From contig ML986636.1 in assembly GCA_010094045.1 (NCBI GenBank), positions 1 through 64,000 on the forward strand: a stretch of DNA of 64,000 nt, given 5' to 3'. How positions within the stretch are numbered: the stretch's first letter is position 1; each line of letters opens with the position of its first letter. This DNA comes from Lojkania enalia. Lineage: Eukaryota; Ascomycota; Dothideomycetes; Pleosporales. The notes under the pieces are model-generated. The model was given only the letters and a program-made list of their open reading frames with translations. It made no database searches and was not told the DNA's origin. Positions 37,801 to 48,458 of the stretch are shown one piece after another. The position numbers and the translations under genes were made by a program.

Positions 37801-39870
37801 TAGTATTTTAAAGGCTTTTATAAGGGTAGATTTTAACTAATCGTATATTATAAATCCCTTATACTACTAGAACACCTAATTAACTATATAAAATAGGTAT
37901 CTCTTACTATTATAGTACCTTTTATAGTCCTTCTAAAGTTGTATAATATTAATCGCGATTCTCTTAAATAGTTTAATAGTTAGATAAAACTAACTATACT
38001 AGCTAATCTACTATAATAACTTCGCTTATATATATATCTAATAATCTTACTATACTAGTACTTCCTAATTATTTAACTAGATACCCTTAGCTACTTAAAG
38101 TAGGGCTAATACTAAATTTCTACCTAGGTAGCCTAATAATTGGTATATTTTAGCTAAAGAAATAATTTACATTATTTGCTAGTAATAGAAAAGCTTTTCC
38201 TTAATTACTGCGACTATCTTATATCTAGAAAGCGAATCGAGTAGAAGCCTTTTTACTAGATCTATATCTAGTAGCTAGTAGCTATTAAACAACTCTAAAT
38301 AATTAATAATATTATAGTAATTATACTAGTAAAAGTAATCTCTACCTAAGTTAAACTAGATATTCTATTCTCTATTTCTAATCAGGGCTATAATATTAGT
38401 TAGCAACTAAGGGACGTAAGTAACTTCTATTAACTTAATATCTCTTAGGCCTATAGGAGAATTAATTATAATTATAATAGTACCCTATTCTAATATAGGG
38501 TATATATTACCTCCCGCAGCAATTTTATCTTTAGAATTTACTATCTAAATAGTCTACTAACTAAAAGTTTTAGAGTTGCATATATAGATATTAGAACCTA
38601 GATTAAGTATCTACCAATTTAGAATACTAGTCTCTTCTTTCTTAGGGGTAGTACTTGCTGAAAAATTGCCCCTTTAAATTACCTAGATATTTCCCTAGAG
38701 GCTAGCAGCTTTCGTAGAAGCTTTACTATTAAACGAGGATTTTAACTTCTTATATTTTTCTATATTTACCTTTAGAGTATTCTTTTTCCCCTAGTTATTC
38801 CTATTTAAGATATTATCTTAAGCTTTTAGTATTTCCTAATCTAGTATCTAGTTTAGTAGCCTAATCGATTCGTTTACGTACTCGCAATTACTCTAGAAGT
38901 ACCGCTTCTTATAGAAGTAGAGTAGTAGAGTATATAATCGCGAACCGGATTTTTCTTAAGACTACTATATAGTACTATTAGAATTTACTTAAAGAATAAA
39001 TAGATGTTATAAAGCTGCGAATAAGCCGAGCGCCTTCTATAGATTAAAATATCTATAGTAATTAGTATATCAGTATACCAATTGTTTAATCGTAGGAATC
39101 GGTTAATTAATTCTACCTAGCTTATTTTTAGCGTTAATTAGTACTATATAGATTAGCGCCCACACCTTATCTTTCTTAGTAACTGTTAGAAGAAAATCCT
39201 TTTCTACTTTAAGGCCCTAAACTTCTACTAAGCTAGCAGCCTTAGTATAATAGATTATCTGATTCTACTAATTTAGCTACTTCTCTACTTTTCTATTAGT
39301 TAGGTACTTAAGAAAAGCTTAATATTTCTTCTAGATTAGTTGCTCCCTTAACTTAATAGTAGGCGCTAACTTTTCCTATAAGATTCTAAGAATCTTATAG
39401 CTAGTTATATCGTCGCTAAGTATTACTTTATATTAAGGCGATGTTGTTGTTAGAATATTACTATATATAGTACGGAGAGTGTTATTAATCTTAATCTAAT
39501 TCTTCTTCTATTAGTTATACTAGTCCCTTGCCCAGTTCTAATCTATTATTTATATTAAGGTTATCTCCTTATATATAACTCTACTAGAGGGGTATCTTTC
39601 TATTTCCCCTTTTAGATTTATCTTCGAGGTCCGGAACTTACCTATATTAGGGAGGGAAGGTTCTAGTCTATAGATTTTAACCTCTTTAAGAGGTACGCTT
39701 AGATCTAAATATTTCTATACCTTTAGCCTACTAGCTATTAGTTTATACTGCTTAAGCTAATCCTCCTAATCGCTAGAAGTACTAAGTATCTTCTTCTTAG
39801 ATATAGCTATAGAGGAGTGTGCAACCGTTGTAATACTAGAAATAGACTAGAATATATCGATACTAGAGAA

Positions 39871-40010
39871 TAAAATAGCCTCAAATACGATACAATATAT
39901 TAATAGGCTTATAAAGTATAGAATTTATATATAATACTAAAAGAATAGCCTTAAACGCGATATAGTACGTTAATAAGCTTATAAAGTGTAGAATTTACAC
40001 GTAATTCTGA
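39871..40010. repeat. 70-bp tandem duplication in Copia-2
   Basis: AATAGCC...TTATAAAGTRTAGAATTTAYA occurs twice with a 70-bp offset (for example GAATTT at 39921 and 39991). Copia-1 and Copia-3 have one copy at the equivalent place. The two units differ by C/T and G/A changes, so they mutated separately after duplicating. Confidence 0.7.
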
Positions 40011-40161
40011 TAGCTAAGTGTCTAAAGATTGTTGGTAAATAATAAAGATAATAATATCGCGATATTATAATACTAAACAAAAAAAGGTGCGATATTAATC
40101 GTAATATATATATAAAAAGGTTAAGTTGCAGTTATTTTAGTACGGTAACCAGGCTTATAAT

Positions 40162-40365
40162 TATAGTGAGAGGCGAATCTTGTCTTAGAGAGGGAGATAA
40201 GAAGCTGAACTAGTTAATTAAAAATGGCCAGCGGGCTATATTTATATATATGAAAAAGGGGTATATTAGCTAATATCCAGTATAATATCCAGCGTGATAT
40301 TAACCGTAATATCGTACGTTAATATCTGATATAGTTTAGCAGACTAGCCGAAAATCCCTATAACA
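40162..40365 (-). repeat. Copia-2 right LTR
   Basis: 204 bp, TATAGTGAGAGG to CCCTATAACA, followed by target duplication TATAT. Confidence 0.88.
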
Positions 40366-40370
40366 TATAT

Positions 40371-41427
40371 CTATTATCTATATAATATATCTAGTACTAT
40401 ATTAGTTCTTAGTATCTATTAGTAGGTTATATAGTTATTATTCTAGCTTCTTTCTTCTTATTTAGATATTCTTTCGTATAGTGCCTTTTTTATCTATATA
40501 GAAGACACGCTCCTTCTTTAAGCCTTTCTTTTTTAAGATTACTCATCCTTAATTATTAGTAGTTCTTTCTCTTATCCTTTTTAACTTTTCCTAGGACTAT
40601 TAGATTACTATTCTATAGCGCTGTTTTACTTTCCTTCTTAGTTAGTATAAATACTTACAGTTAAGATCGTTTTTCTATCTCCTACTTATATTAATAGGTG
40701 TTAATTCTAACTGCTAATTTGATTATTTCTAATAGCTCTATTAGCCTTTCTTCTTTAGCTAGGTTATTCTTAACCTTATCTTTAAGCCTTTTATAGAAGA
40801 TTCCTACTAATACGCTATTATCCTATTCTAGTCTAATACTAAGTCTCTAGAACTCTATAGTATAATCTATTACCTTCTTAGTCTAGATTAGTTTTAGCAA
40901 TTTCCTTTATACTTTCTATTTTATATCTACTTCTCTGAAGACGTTTCGGACCTTATTCTTAAATCCTTTTCAACTCTTAAAGAGTTTACCTATAGATTCT
41001 CTAGTCTTCTTTATATTACCTCTATTCTCTAGCTAGTCGGCTATAAATAGTTCGGCCTATACTAGTAGTATCTCTTCTATATTTATTATTATAGCTAAGA
41101 TCTTATCCTCGTCTAGGAAGAAGGTCGTACTGTTAAACCTAAAATACAGCTCTATTAATATAAGAAAAGGGTTAATATATTCTTTCTTACCGTTAAACTT
41201 CCTTAGTAAAGCTATTTTAGTTTATACTTATTATTTAGCTTTAGCTAGATCGGCTCTAGCTACGGCTAGCTTATATTACATCTATACGATATAAGTCTCC
41301 TATTCCTATACTTTTTATGCTATAGTTTCTTCTAGGGCTTACAGCCTTTAGGTTATTATAACTTAACTTTATAATATAGTAGATATTTTTAGATAGTTCT
41401 TATTCTCTTAATATTAGGTATTTATTA
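40371..41427 (-). pseudogene. Gypsy M gag
   Basis: Minus-strand reading: LIELYFRFNSTTFFLDEDKI (about 41,160-41,100), KGFKNKVRNVFREVDIKQKV and RLSIRLEQDNSVLVGIFY (about 40,800-40,850), matching a Ty3/Gypsy capsid. A degraded CCHC knuckle lies near 40,500. Reading is open except for RIP-type stops. No protease or RT follows before Copia-2. Confidence 0.75.
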
Positions 41428-41963
41428 TATTACTAACCTATATACTACTAGTATATATAATAACCGCTGTTGTAGTCGTATATACGCTGGGGCCTTATTT
41501 ATATTAGGTTAGTTAGAGGTAGTAGCTTTAGTAAAGAGAGAGTATTAGGTTCGCCGGTTCTTCGAATATAATAAGTATATTTAGAAGTCTAATAGAATAA
41601 TAAGATAAATCTATAAAAATAACTATATAGAACTTAATCTACTAAAAAGATCTCCTATTTTATATAGTTAGGTCTAAGACCGCTAAGCCTAACTTATTAG
41701 GTCCGTTAGGTCTATTAGGTCTAACCTGCTATACCTAACACTTCTACTATTATTATATATATAGGTTGTGCTATGCTTTAATATCTAACTAATTATCTCC
41801 CTAGTTCCTATAGTCCTACTACTTACTATCTAATAACTGGTCCTTAATATACTTCTACCTATTATTACCTTGTTAGTTCTTATCCGAGTCGACTTGTTTA
41901 GTAGCTAATATTAGATTAAGCCCTAGCTATAGAGGTAGTACCTCTTAGCGTTCTGTGTTTATA

Positions 41964-42070
41964 ATAATATATTACTACTAATAACCTTAGGAGATAGATT
42001 TTAAGAATAAGAATAATAATAATAAGTCGGGCGATACTTATATAGAAACTAGCTAATACCTTTAATATAT
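41964..42070 (+). other. Probable 3' tail of Gypsy H
   Basis: Short sequence between the right end of Gypsy M and the left end of transposon F. It includes a purine-rich run (AAGAATAAGAATAATAATAA). It should be the continuation of the H tail broken at 32,029. No domain is readable. Confidence 0.3.
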
Positions 42071-43384
42071 TATATAAGTAAGTCGCCTATTTAAATAATT
42101 CGCCTACTTTTACTAAGAAATTATACTCTACCTATTTATAATATAATATAGTAACTACTTTAACCTTAATTAATCTATTAAGAATATTAGATATTACTAG
42201 CTATATTAACTATTAATTAAGATTAAATTTAGAGCGTATAAAGTACTATAGCTATCTATAATATCTCCTAAATAATACTTAGAAACTAATATACTAGTAA
42301 ACTTTTAAAATATAATTATAAGTCTAATTTAAAGAAGTTTATAAAGCTAGAAGAACTAACTATAATATAGTATATACTAGACCTATTATTTTATAGATAT
42401 CCTTCTATAATATAACGATGCAAAGAAATCGTTCTACGAAAAGCTTCATATATAACCTTATCCCAAAACTTTTCGCTTATCTTATCCTACCCCCGGTTCT
42501 ACCCCTTTTTCCTTCCGTATATAGTTGTATACTCCCTTATAAGTAGCTTAGTAGTTCTTCTATATCCTTTCGTACAAGGCCTATAGGTGTTAATAGAATT
42601 CCTAGGTCCCTAAACCCCCACGCACTCCTATATGCCTCTAAGTGGATTCGTGCCGCATTTAGACCTATTGTCTTACCTGCGCCGTTACATATAATTGATA
42701 GTATATAAGATATAGCTAACTATTTACTTAGAGTTTATTCTATAGACTAGATTAGTAAAAACTAGCTAATAAACTTTATTAATAGTATTTTTAAGCTTAA
42801 AATATACTTCTATTAAAAATATAACTATTAAAGAACTTTCTATAAAAATTCTAAAGTAAAGTATAGTATTACTAAAAATATTATCTATAATTTTAATAAA
42901 ATAGGCTTTTAGATAAGTATTATATCTACTAGTAGGATAGTTACTAGTACTAAACTATTAGCTAGTCGACTAAAATTACTATAACTAGACAATTATAAGT
43001 AGATAATAATTATTTAGGCTATTAGTATTTATAGTAATACTATCTTACTATTTATTATTTTTACTAGTAAATAGCACTCCTCTATATAGTATTAGAGTAA
43101 TAATATACTATCTAGAGGAATAATCGCGTTAAGTAATAGTAGATAGATAAATAATAAGCTTATAATTAAATAGTTAGAGCGTTTTAATTAATATATAAAG
43201 TAGTATATAGTAGATACTTATTATCTACTAGATATTAATAGTTATAAGAGTTATAAGTCTACTAAATTTTAACTACTTTATAAAAAGAAGGATATTATTC
43301 TATTATATATATTAGTATATTTATTATATCTACTATAACTTCTAAATATAAGCTACTTCTTACTATTAAAGAAAGTATATAAAC
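42071..43384 (+). mobile_element. Fot1/pogo-like DNA transposon F, 5' part only
   Basis: Begins near 42071 with a TIR-like TATAAGTAAGTCGCC followed by a second word TTCGCCTAC, like the paired TIR words of the other families. The plus-strand transposase relic is readable from about 42,695 (DSIQDIANYLLRV, then KNQLINFINSIFKLKI) through NIYNFNKIGF at 42883-42912 to SYKSYKSTKF near 43,250, and stops at 43,384 where an LTR interrupts it. The first catalytic Asp is Asn. A less mutated island (42416-42688) interrupts the N-terminal part. The right end was not found in the window. Confidence 0.65.
42416..42688 (-). other. Little-mutated island of unknown origin
   Basis: About 273 bp with near-normal CpA and TpG, embedded in strongly RIP-like DNA and possibly flanked by ATATAA on both sides. 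The minus strand is open for about 50 codons (NGAGKTIGLNAARIHLEAYR and following), then meets TAA. No family was recognised. It is a short insertion or an unmutated fragment of another sequence. Confidence 0.4.
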
Positions 43385-43600
43385 TGTTACGGATGCTCTT
43401 ATACTAGAACCTATTAAAATATAGGACTTTATATAGATAAATAAATAGGACCAGTTATATAAATAGCTTAGCAACTTAGTTAAAACTAAGCTACTTAGCC
43501 TACTTAGTCTCTAGGTAGTAATTAAGTAGAAAGAATAGAAAGGAACTAAATTATATTTAATAATCTTATAATCCTACCTTTTATAACTCTTTATAATATA

Positions 43601-45406
43601 GTTTATAAGTAAGCTATTATTCTACTAAGATTTAAACGACTTAATCGCGATAATTATTAACTATTTATATATATACTATAGGAAGTAATAGTTTATTAGA
43701 TTATTTAATACCTATACTATTAATTTAGTACGTTTAAGTATTATAGCTAGGCTATTTATAATACCTATAGTTCTATTAAAACTAGTTACTCTCTTATAGC
43801 TAAATACTCTAATTATAAATTTTCTTATTAATCTACCCCTTAATATTATTTTAATTAATTATATCCTTACCTATCGCCTTTATTAAAATCCCCTACTTTT
43901 ATAATCGCTTTCTTTTCTATTATTTTTACTTTATTACTACTTTATTTACTTACTTAATACTTTTAATTCGATTATCTATTAGCGTAATCAAATATATTAT
44001 TATTATAGTACTCTTTTAAAGCTAATTAAAGGCTATAATAATTAATATAGGTAATAAGATTTAATATTACTAAATCCTACTATAAATTATTATTAATTAA
44101 GCCTCTAGTTCGTACGTATTACTAAGTATTTTAGCCTTCTAAAGAATAGTTTCTAGTATAGGTAGTATTAGCATATATAACTTAATATTAAGTTTTAATA
44201 GTACCGTTTTTAAATTATATAGTACTATTCTAACACCTCGAAAGTTTATGCGAATATTAGCTTCTATAATTAATCGATTATAGGCTGCTTTAAAGACTAG
44301 AAGAAAGGTAGTCTTATTAATATAGTTAATATAATCGTATACTAAAGCTAAGATCTTAACGCTATACGTCCGCTTTAATAGCAAGAAGTAGTCTATATTA
44401 AGTAGCTATAGTAGGTACAATAAATATAGTAGTATATAGAGATAGATAATCTTCTTCTCTTTACAAATCTCTTAAAACTTAAGTGAAAAGTAGCTATTAT
44501 AGCTGTTAATAACTAGTAATTAATAGGTATCTATTATACGGCTTTTTATATACTAATTAAAGTATTTAAACTAGGTAATACTAATCTTATTATTTATTTA
44601 ACTATTATTACTAGTTATAATCGCTTAATTACCTAGTATATTATTACTCTTATACTAATAAGATAGGTAGTAGACGTTCTTAAAAATAATAAGTAGTAGG
44701 ATTATCTAGCTAATTATATTAATTGCTAAGATTATTATAGTCTATTTATAATTACCCAGCTAGATAGCCTTTATATAATAATTCTCTAATCCTATAATAA
44801 CTAGCTAAGCTGATATTTGGTCTATAATAAAGCCTATCTCGTCGAAATTATAGATATTCTTATCTTAAATTCTATACTTCCCCTTTATACCCTATAAAAG
44901 CTGGAACTATACGCCTATAATTATTAGATCTTCGTATAAAACTCGCTACTAATTATAAGAACAGTTTAATCGGGTTCTAAGACGCTTAGTATACTATATA
45001 AAGTTTCGAGGCTAGTAGATACTAATCTAGCTAGTACTATACTTAGCTAATAGTTTATTTACTATAGCTCGTATACTATTAAGTATAAGTAGAAATTCTC
45101 GTAAATCCTAATTAAGGATATAACTAATAAGTACCTCCTCTTTAGTTTTTATAAGCTTCTTTAAATTCGGCTTATAATTGTATTATACAGCTATTCTAGT
45201 ATATTAAAGATAGAGAGTACTTTAAGGGTAGTAAAAAATTATTACAGCGCTATTCTTAGTTGAAATTTAACCTTAATTAATAGTTAAGATTATAAGAATA
45301 ATTTATAATTCTTTATAGATTAATTATATATTACTATATTAAGCTATTATATATTAATCTAAGTAGGCTGTTAAAAGTTTAATAAGGTAACAGCTTACTT
45401 ATAAAC
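43601..45406 (-). mobile_element. Fot1/pogo-like DNA transposon F'
   Basis: 1,806 bp between inverted ends GTTTATAAGTAAGC and GCTTACTTATAAAC, with TA at 43599-43600 and 45407-45408. The minus-strand transposase relic is the least damaged here: the catalytic region at 44829-44855 still reads NIYNFDEIGF with Asp and Glu intact, and an open stretch survives at 44139-44384. Inserted in the LTR of 43385-45629. Confidence 0.8.
44139..44384 (-). pseudogene. Open remnant of the F' transposase C-terminal half
   Basis: 81 residues without a stop. Segments such as YINYINKTTFLLVFKAAYN and FRGVRIVLYNLKTVLLKL correspond to the conserved fungal Fot1/pogo pattern in which INHI..FLPAFKAAF is followed by FRGAGLVP. 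The methionine at its start is internal to the original protein, so this is a fragment and not a gene. Confidence 0.75.
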
Positions 45407-45629
45407 TACGTTAGTTAACTTAAATATCTCTTATATATACTACTTATATACTTCTATTATAAACCTATAAGAATAATCCCCCTATAATATATAATTATTT
45501 TTAGTTATTATTCTATCCTATATCTAGTTAATTAGAGGCTATTATAATTTAACTACCCTTATAAGGTTAGAAGAAATAAAACTAGTTAGACTACTCTAAT
45601 TATAAGAAAAGAAATACCTTTAGTAAATA

Positions 45630-46095
45630 ATTGTTATAGTATTCTTACGTTCCCCTCTAATACCTATATATAGCGCGCTCGCTTCTATATACATACTTTC
45701 TTCTTCTCTCTTATCTTCCTACTTACTTTATATATAGCTTACTCCTTAGCTATCCTCTTATATAATACCTAAGATCTATATATAGTATACTATATTAAGC
45801 GTTAGATAAATCTTATTATCCCTACTTATAGCCTATTATAATATTAGAATAGCTTATCTAGTTATATAGTAATAGTAGCTAGATAGCTACTATAGATCTC
45901 TAGATAGAGATTTTTATTATTCCCTATCCGGATTTTTTTTCTTCCTTTCTAGTAATATCTAGCTAAAATACTAGTCTAATAGCTATCCTACTACTTATAT
46001 AGTAGCTATAGTAGGAGCTTTAGAACTAGTAATCTAAAATCTAACAGCTCTAATCTAATCTTAACTTAATATATACTATTATCTTCTAGTTCTAG
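45630..46095. other. Unassigned LTR-like stretch
   Basis: 464 bp starting TGTTATAGTATTCTTACG (45632), similar to the first bases of the neighbouring LTRs (TATTATAGATATTCTTACG at 46096) but different afterwards. It may be an LTR of a related family. No coding content. Confidence 0.3.
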
Positions 46096-46523
46096 TATTA
46101 TAGATATTCTTACGCTAGAACCTATTAAAATATAGGATTCTATATAGATAAGCGAGTAGAGCTAGTTATATAAACAGCTTAGCAACTTAGTTAAGATTAA
46201 GTTACTAAGCCTGCTTAGTCGCGGATTAGTAACTAAGTAAGAGGAATAGTAGGAAGACTAAATTATATTTAATAACCTCGCAACTCTAATCTTTATAGCC
46301 CTTTATAGTTAACTTAAATATCCTCTATATACTCTACTTACGCACTTCTATTATAAACCTATAAGAATAATCCCTTTATAGTATATAATTACTCTTAGTT
46401 ATTACCCTATTCTATACCTAGCTAATTAGAGGCTGTTATACTTTAACTACCCTAATAAGGTTAGAAGAAGTAAGACTAGTTAAACTACTCTAGTTATAAG
46501 GAAAGAGATACCTTTAGTAAGTA
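46096..46523 (+). repeat. Gypsy L 5' LTR
   Basis: About 428 bp, TATTATAGATATTCTTACGC to AGTAAGTA, matching the split copy at 43385-45629. It lies directly before the gag of L, which is why it is taken as the 5' LTR. Confidence 0.6.
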
Positions 46524-46569
46524 ACGTAGGAAACTTACGCAAGTAGAATGTTAGGATTAGCTAGTAAAA

Positions 46570-48249
46570 CTATCTCTTTAGAGGTAGGTATAATAACTAT
46601 ATTTATAAGAATATAGAACAAGTTAATATAATAATAGAACTAGCTAGTCTTAGTAGATAAATAAATAAGAAGCCTAAAATAGACTTAAAATAGCCTTTTT
46701 AAAAACTTTAAAAGAATATAAAAAATAGTTAATAGTAAGTAAGAAATAGCACTTATAGGAATTATTTAAAAATTTAAACAAGTCGAAAGAGTATTACTAA
46801 TAATATATTATTAGTATTAAATTAAATTAGTACTACTTAATAAGTTTAATAGAACTAGATCTAAACTTAAAGGATTTTTAGTAGTAGTAAGAATTTATAT
46901 TAATACTAATCTAGATATTATCTAGTATAAGAATAAGAAAGTACTATTTATAGGAGTATACTTAATAGGTAAACCCCTTAATTAATTCTAGTCTTTCCTA
47001 ATAGATTTTAAAAACTATATAGAAGAATATTAGAAGAGTAAAACTAAAGTAATATATATAATTCTAGTATACTTCTAATAGAAACTCGAACTAGCGTTTA
47101 GAGATATTAATAAAGTATAAGCAGTAGAAAATAGACTCTACAACCTAGTTTAACTAAGATCTATTACCTTATATATATTAAGCTTTTAACAGCTCTTAAA
47201 TAAAGTTGTATAGAATAATTATAGTATAATAGTAAAGTTCTGTAGAGGATTAAAAATAGAAATAAGAAGGGTAATAATATATATAGAATAACCTTAAGAC
47301 CTAGTATTATACTTCTAACTAGTAAAAAGAATTAATAATAAACTATACTAGTTTAAAAATAAGGAAAGGTAAGTATACTACTAGAGGGTATACTTTTTAG
47401 TAAGGATTGCTAATATAAGCAGACCTATAAATCTAAGCGCTACTAGAGAAAAGAAACCTAAGCTATAGGCGACTTAAGAAAAGAAGACTTAGAAGAAAGA
47501 TATTAAGTACTATAATTGTTAGAAACTAAAATATATAGTAAAAGAATATCAAAGCAAAAAGAAAGAAAAGAAAAACTAGCCTATAGAAGATAAACCGCAA
47601 GGAGTAGGTAAAGAAAAACTAGCCGTAACTATAGAATATAGAACCCTATATTAGTTCTTCTATAATAAAGATAAGTATTAAATATATGAGCAACTTAAAG
47701 AGGTTATAGGATATTAGTTTTAGAAGAAACTATAACTTACAGCAATATAAGAACGTATAAAAAGATAGCTAGAAGAAGTTTAAGAAGAATTAGATAAGAA
47801 TAAAGAAATAAACACTCTATTATAAATAGAAGAAACTACTACTAAAGTATTAACACCTAAATTAGCATCTAGAGTATATTTTATATACTAATAAGGAATA
47901 ATCGAGTATAAATAGGGAATTCCGGCTCCTATAGCTACCCTATAGAAAGAACCACCTATAAGATTCTACGATAAGAATAGACTAGAATAAGATATTATCG
48001 ACGTTTACGAAGAATAGTAAAATATCTATCCTAGAGAGATCCGTTTCTTACACTTCTAAAAATAGATAGAAACGATAAAAGTAGTAGAAAGATATCTTAA
48101 TATAATAGATTAGAATAAGGCTGTATATATAGTACGAAAAGTAGTAGCCTTCTTATAAAATAAAGTACTAGTAAAATACTGGGTACTAAAGGTATTATGA
48201 TATAAGTAAGAATAGGACTACTAGATTAGAGAAGATAATAACCCTTATA
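46570..48249 (+). pseudogene. Gypsy L gag
   Basis: Begins about MLGLASKTISLEVG. The capsid core includes RSKLKGFLVVVRIYINTN and AFRDINKVQAVENRLYNL. The nucleocapsid knuckle at about 47,500-47,550 reads KYYNCQKLKYIVKEYQSKK: of the expected C-C-H-C residues only one Cys remains and the other three have become Tyr (TGY to TAY, CAY to TAY), a direct imprint of RIP. Interrupted at 48250 by Copia-3. Confidence 0.75.
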
Positions 48250-48254
48250 TAAAT

Positions 48255-48458
48255 TGTGGTGAGAGGCGAATCTTGTCTCAGGGAGAGAGATAAGGAGCTG
48301 AACTAGTTGATTAAAGATAGCTAGCGGGCCATATTTATATACATAAAAGAGGGGTATATTAGCTAATATCTAGTATAATATCCGGCGTGATATCGTACGT
48401 AATATCGTACGTCGATATCTAATACAGCTCGGCAGACTAGCTAAAAATCCCTATAATA
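48255..48458 (-). repeat. Copia-3 left LTR
   Basis: 204 bp, TGTGGTGAGAGG to CCCTATAATA, followed by CCCCCC, the minus-strand polypurine tract. Confidence 0.88.

Larger units (their letters stand above)
34639..40365 (-). mobile_element. Copia-2 LTR retrotransposon, RIP-inactivated
   Basis: 5,727 bp with 204-bp LTRs (34639-34842, 40162-40365) and target duplication TATAT (34634-34638, 40366-40370). Colinear with Copia-1 and Copia-3: minus-strand gag at the right, then protease, integrase, RT, RNase H to the left. The right LTR still ends in the unmutated ATAACA. It carries a 70-bp tandem duplication near its gag start (39871-40010) that the other two copies lack. Inserted in Gypsy M. Confidence 0.9.
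32030..41963 (-). mobile_element. Gypsy M, deletion derivative lacking RT, split by Copia-2
   Basis: Two 536-bp LTRs (32030-32565, 41428-41963) bound minus-strand coding DNA. Gag and a zinc-knuckle remnant lie at about 40,450-41,300. The integrase, from its zinc-binding region onward, plus a C-terminal domain and a possible chromodomain, lie at about 33,450-34,600. Copia-2 sits between them. No protease, RT or RNase H was found on either side of Copia-2, so roughly 2-2.5 kb of pol seems to be missing. It is inserted in the chromodomain-like tail of Gypsy H, with ATAA as a possible target duplication. Confidence 0.78.
43385..45629 (+). repeat. LTR of the Gypsy L type, split by transposon F'
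   Basis: 43385-43598 (TGTTACGGATGC...) and 45411-45629 (...CCTTTAGTAAATA) together match 46096-46523, the LTR at the left of Gypsy L. Net length is about 430 bp. No matching internal region lies on either side, so it looks like a solo LTR. A convincing target duplication was not found. Confidence 0.6.

Noticed and set aside
4913..42040. Possible LTR pair of Gypsy H: GTCAACGATAC...TAGAAA at 4916 and GTCGGGCGATAC...TAGAAA near 42012.
   Set aside because: The match is only a few short words with an indel and does not continue; it could be chance in A+T-rich DNA.
42488..42520. GGTTCTACCCC in the little-mutated island as a tRNA box B, making the island a SINE.
   Set aside because: No box A at the right distance on the same strand; the A-like word lies on the other strand.
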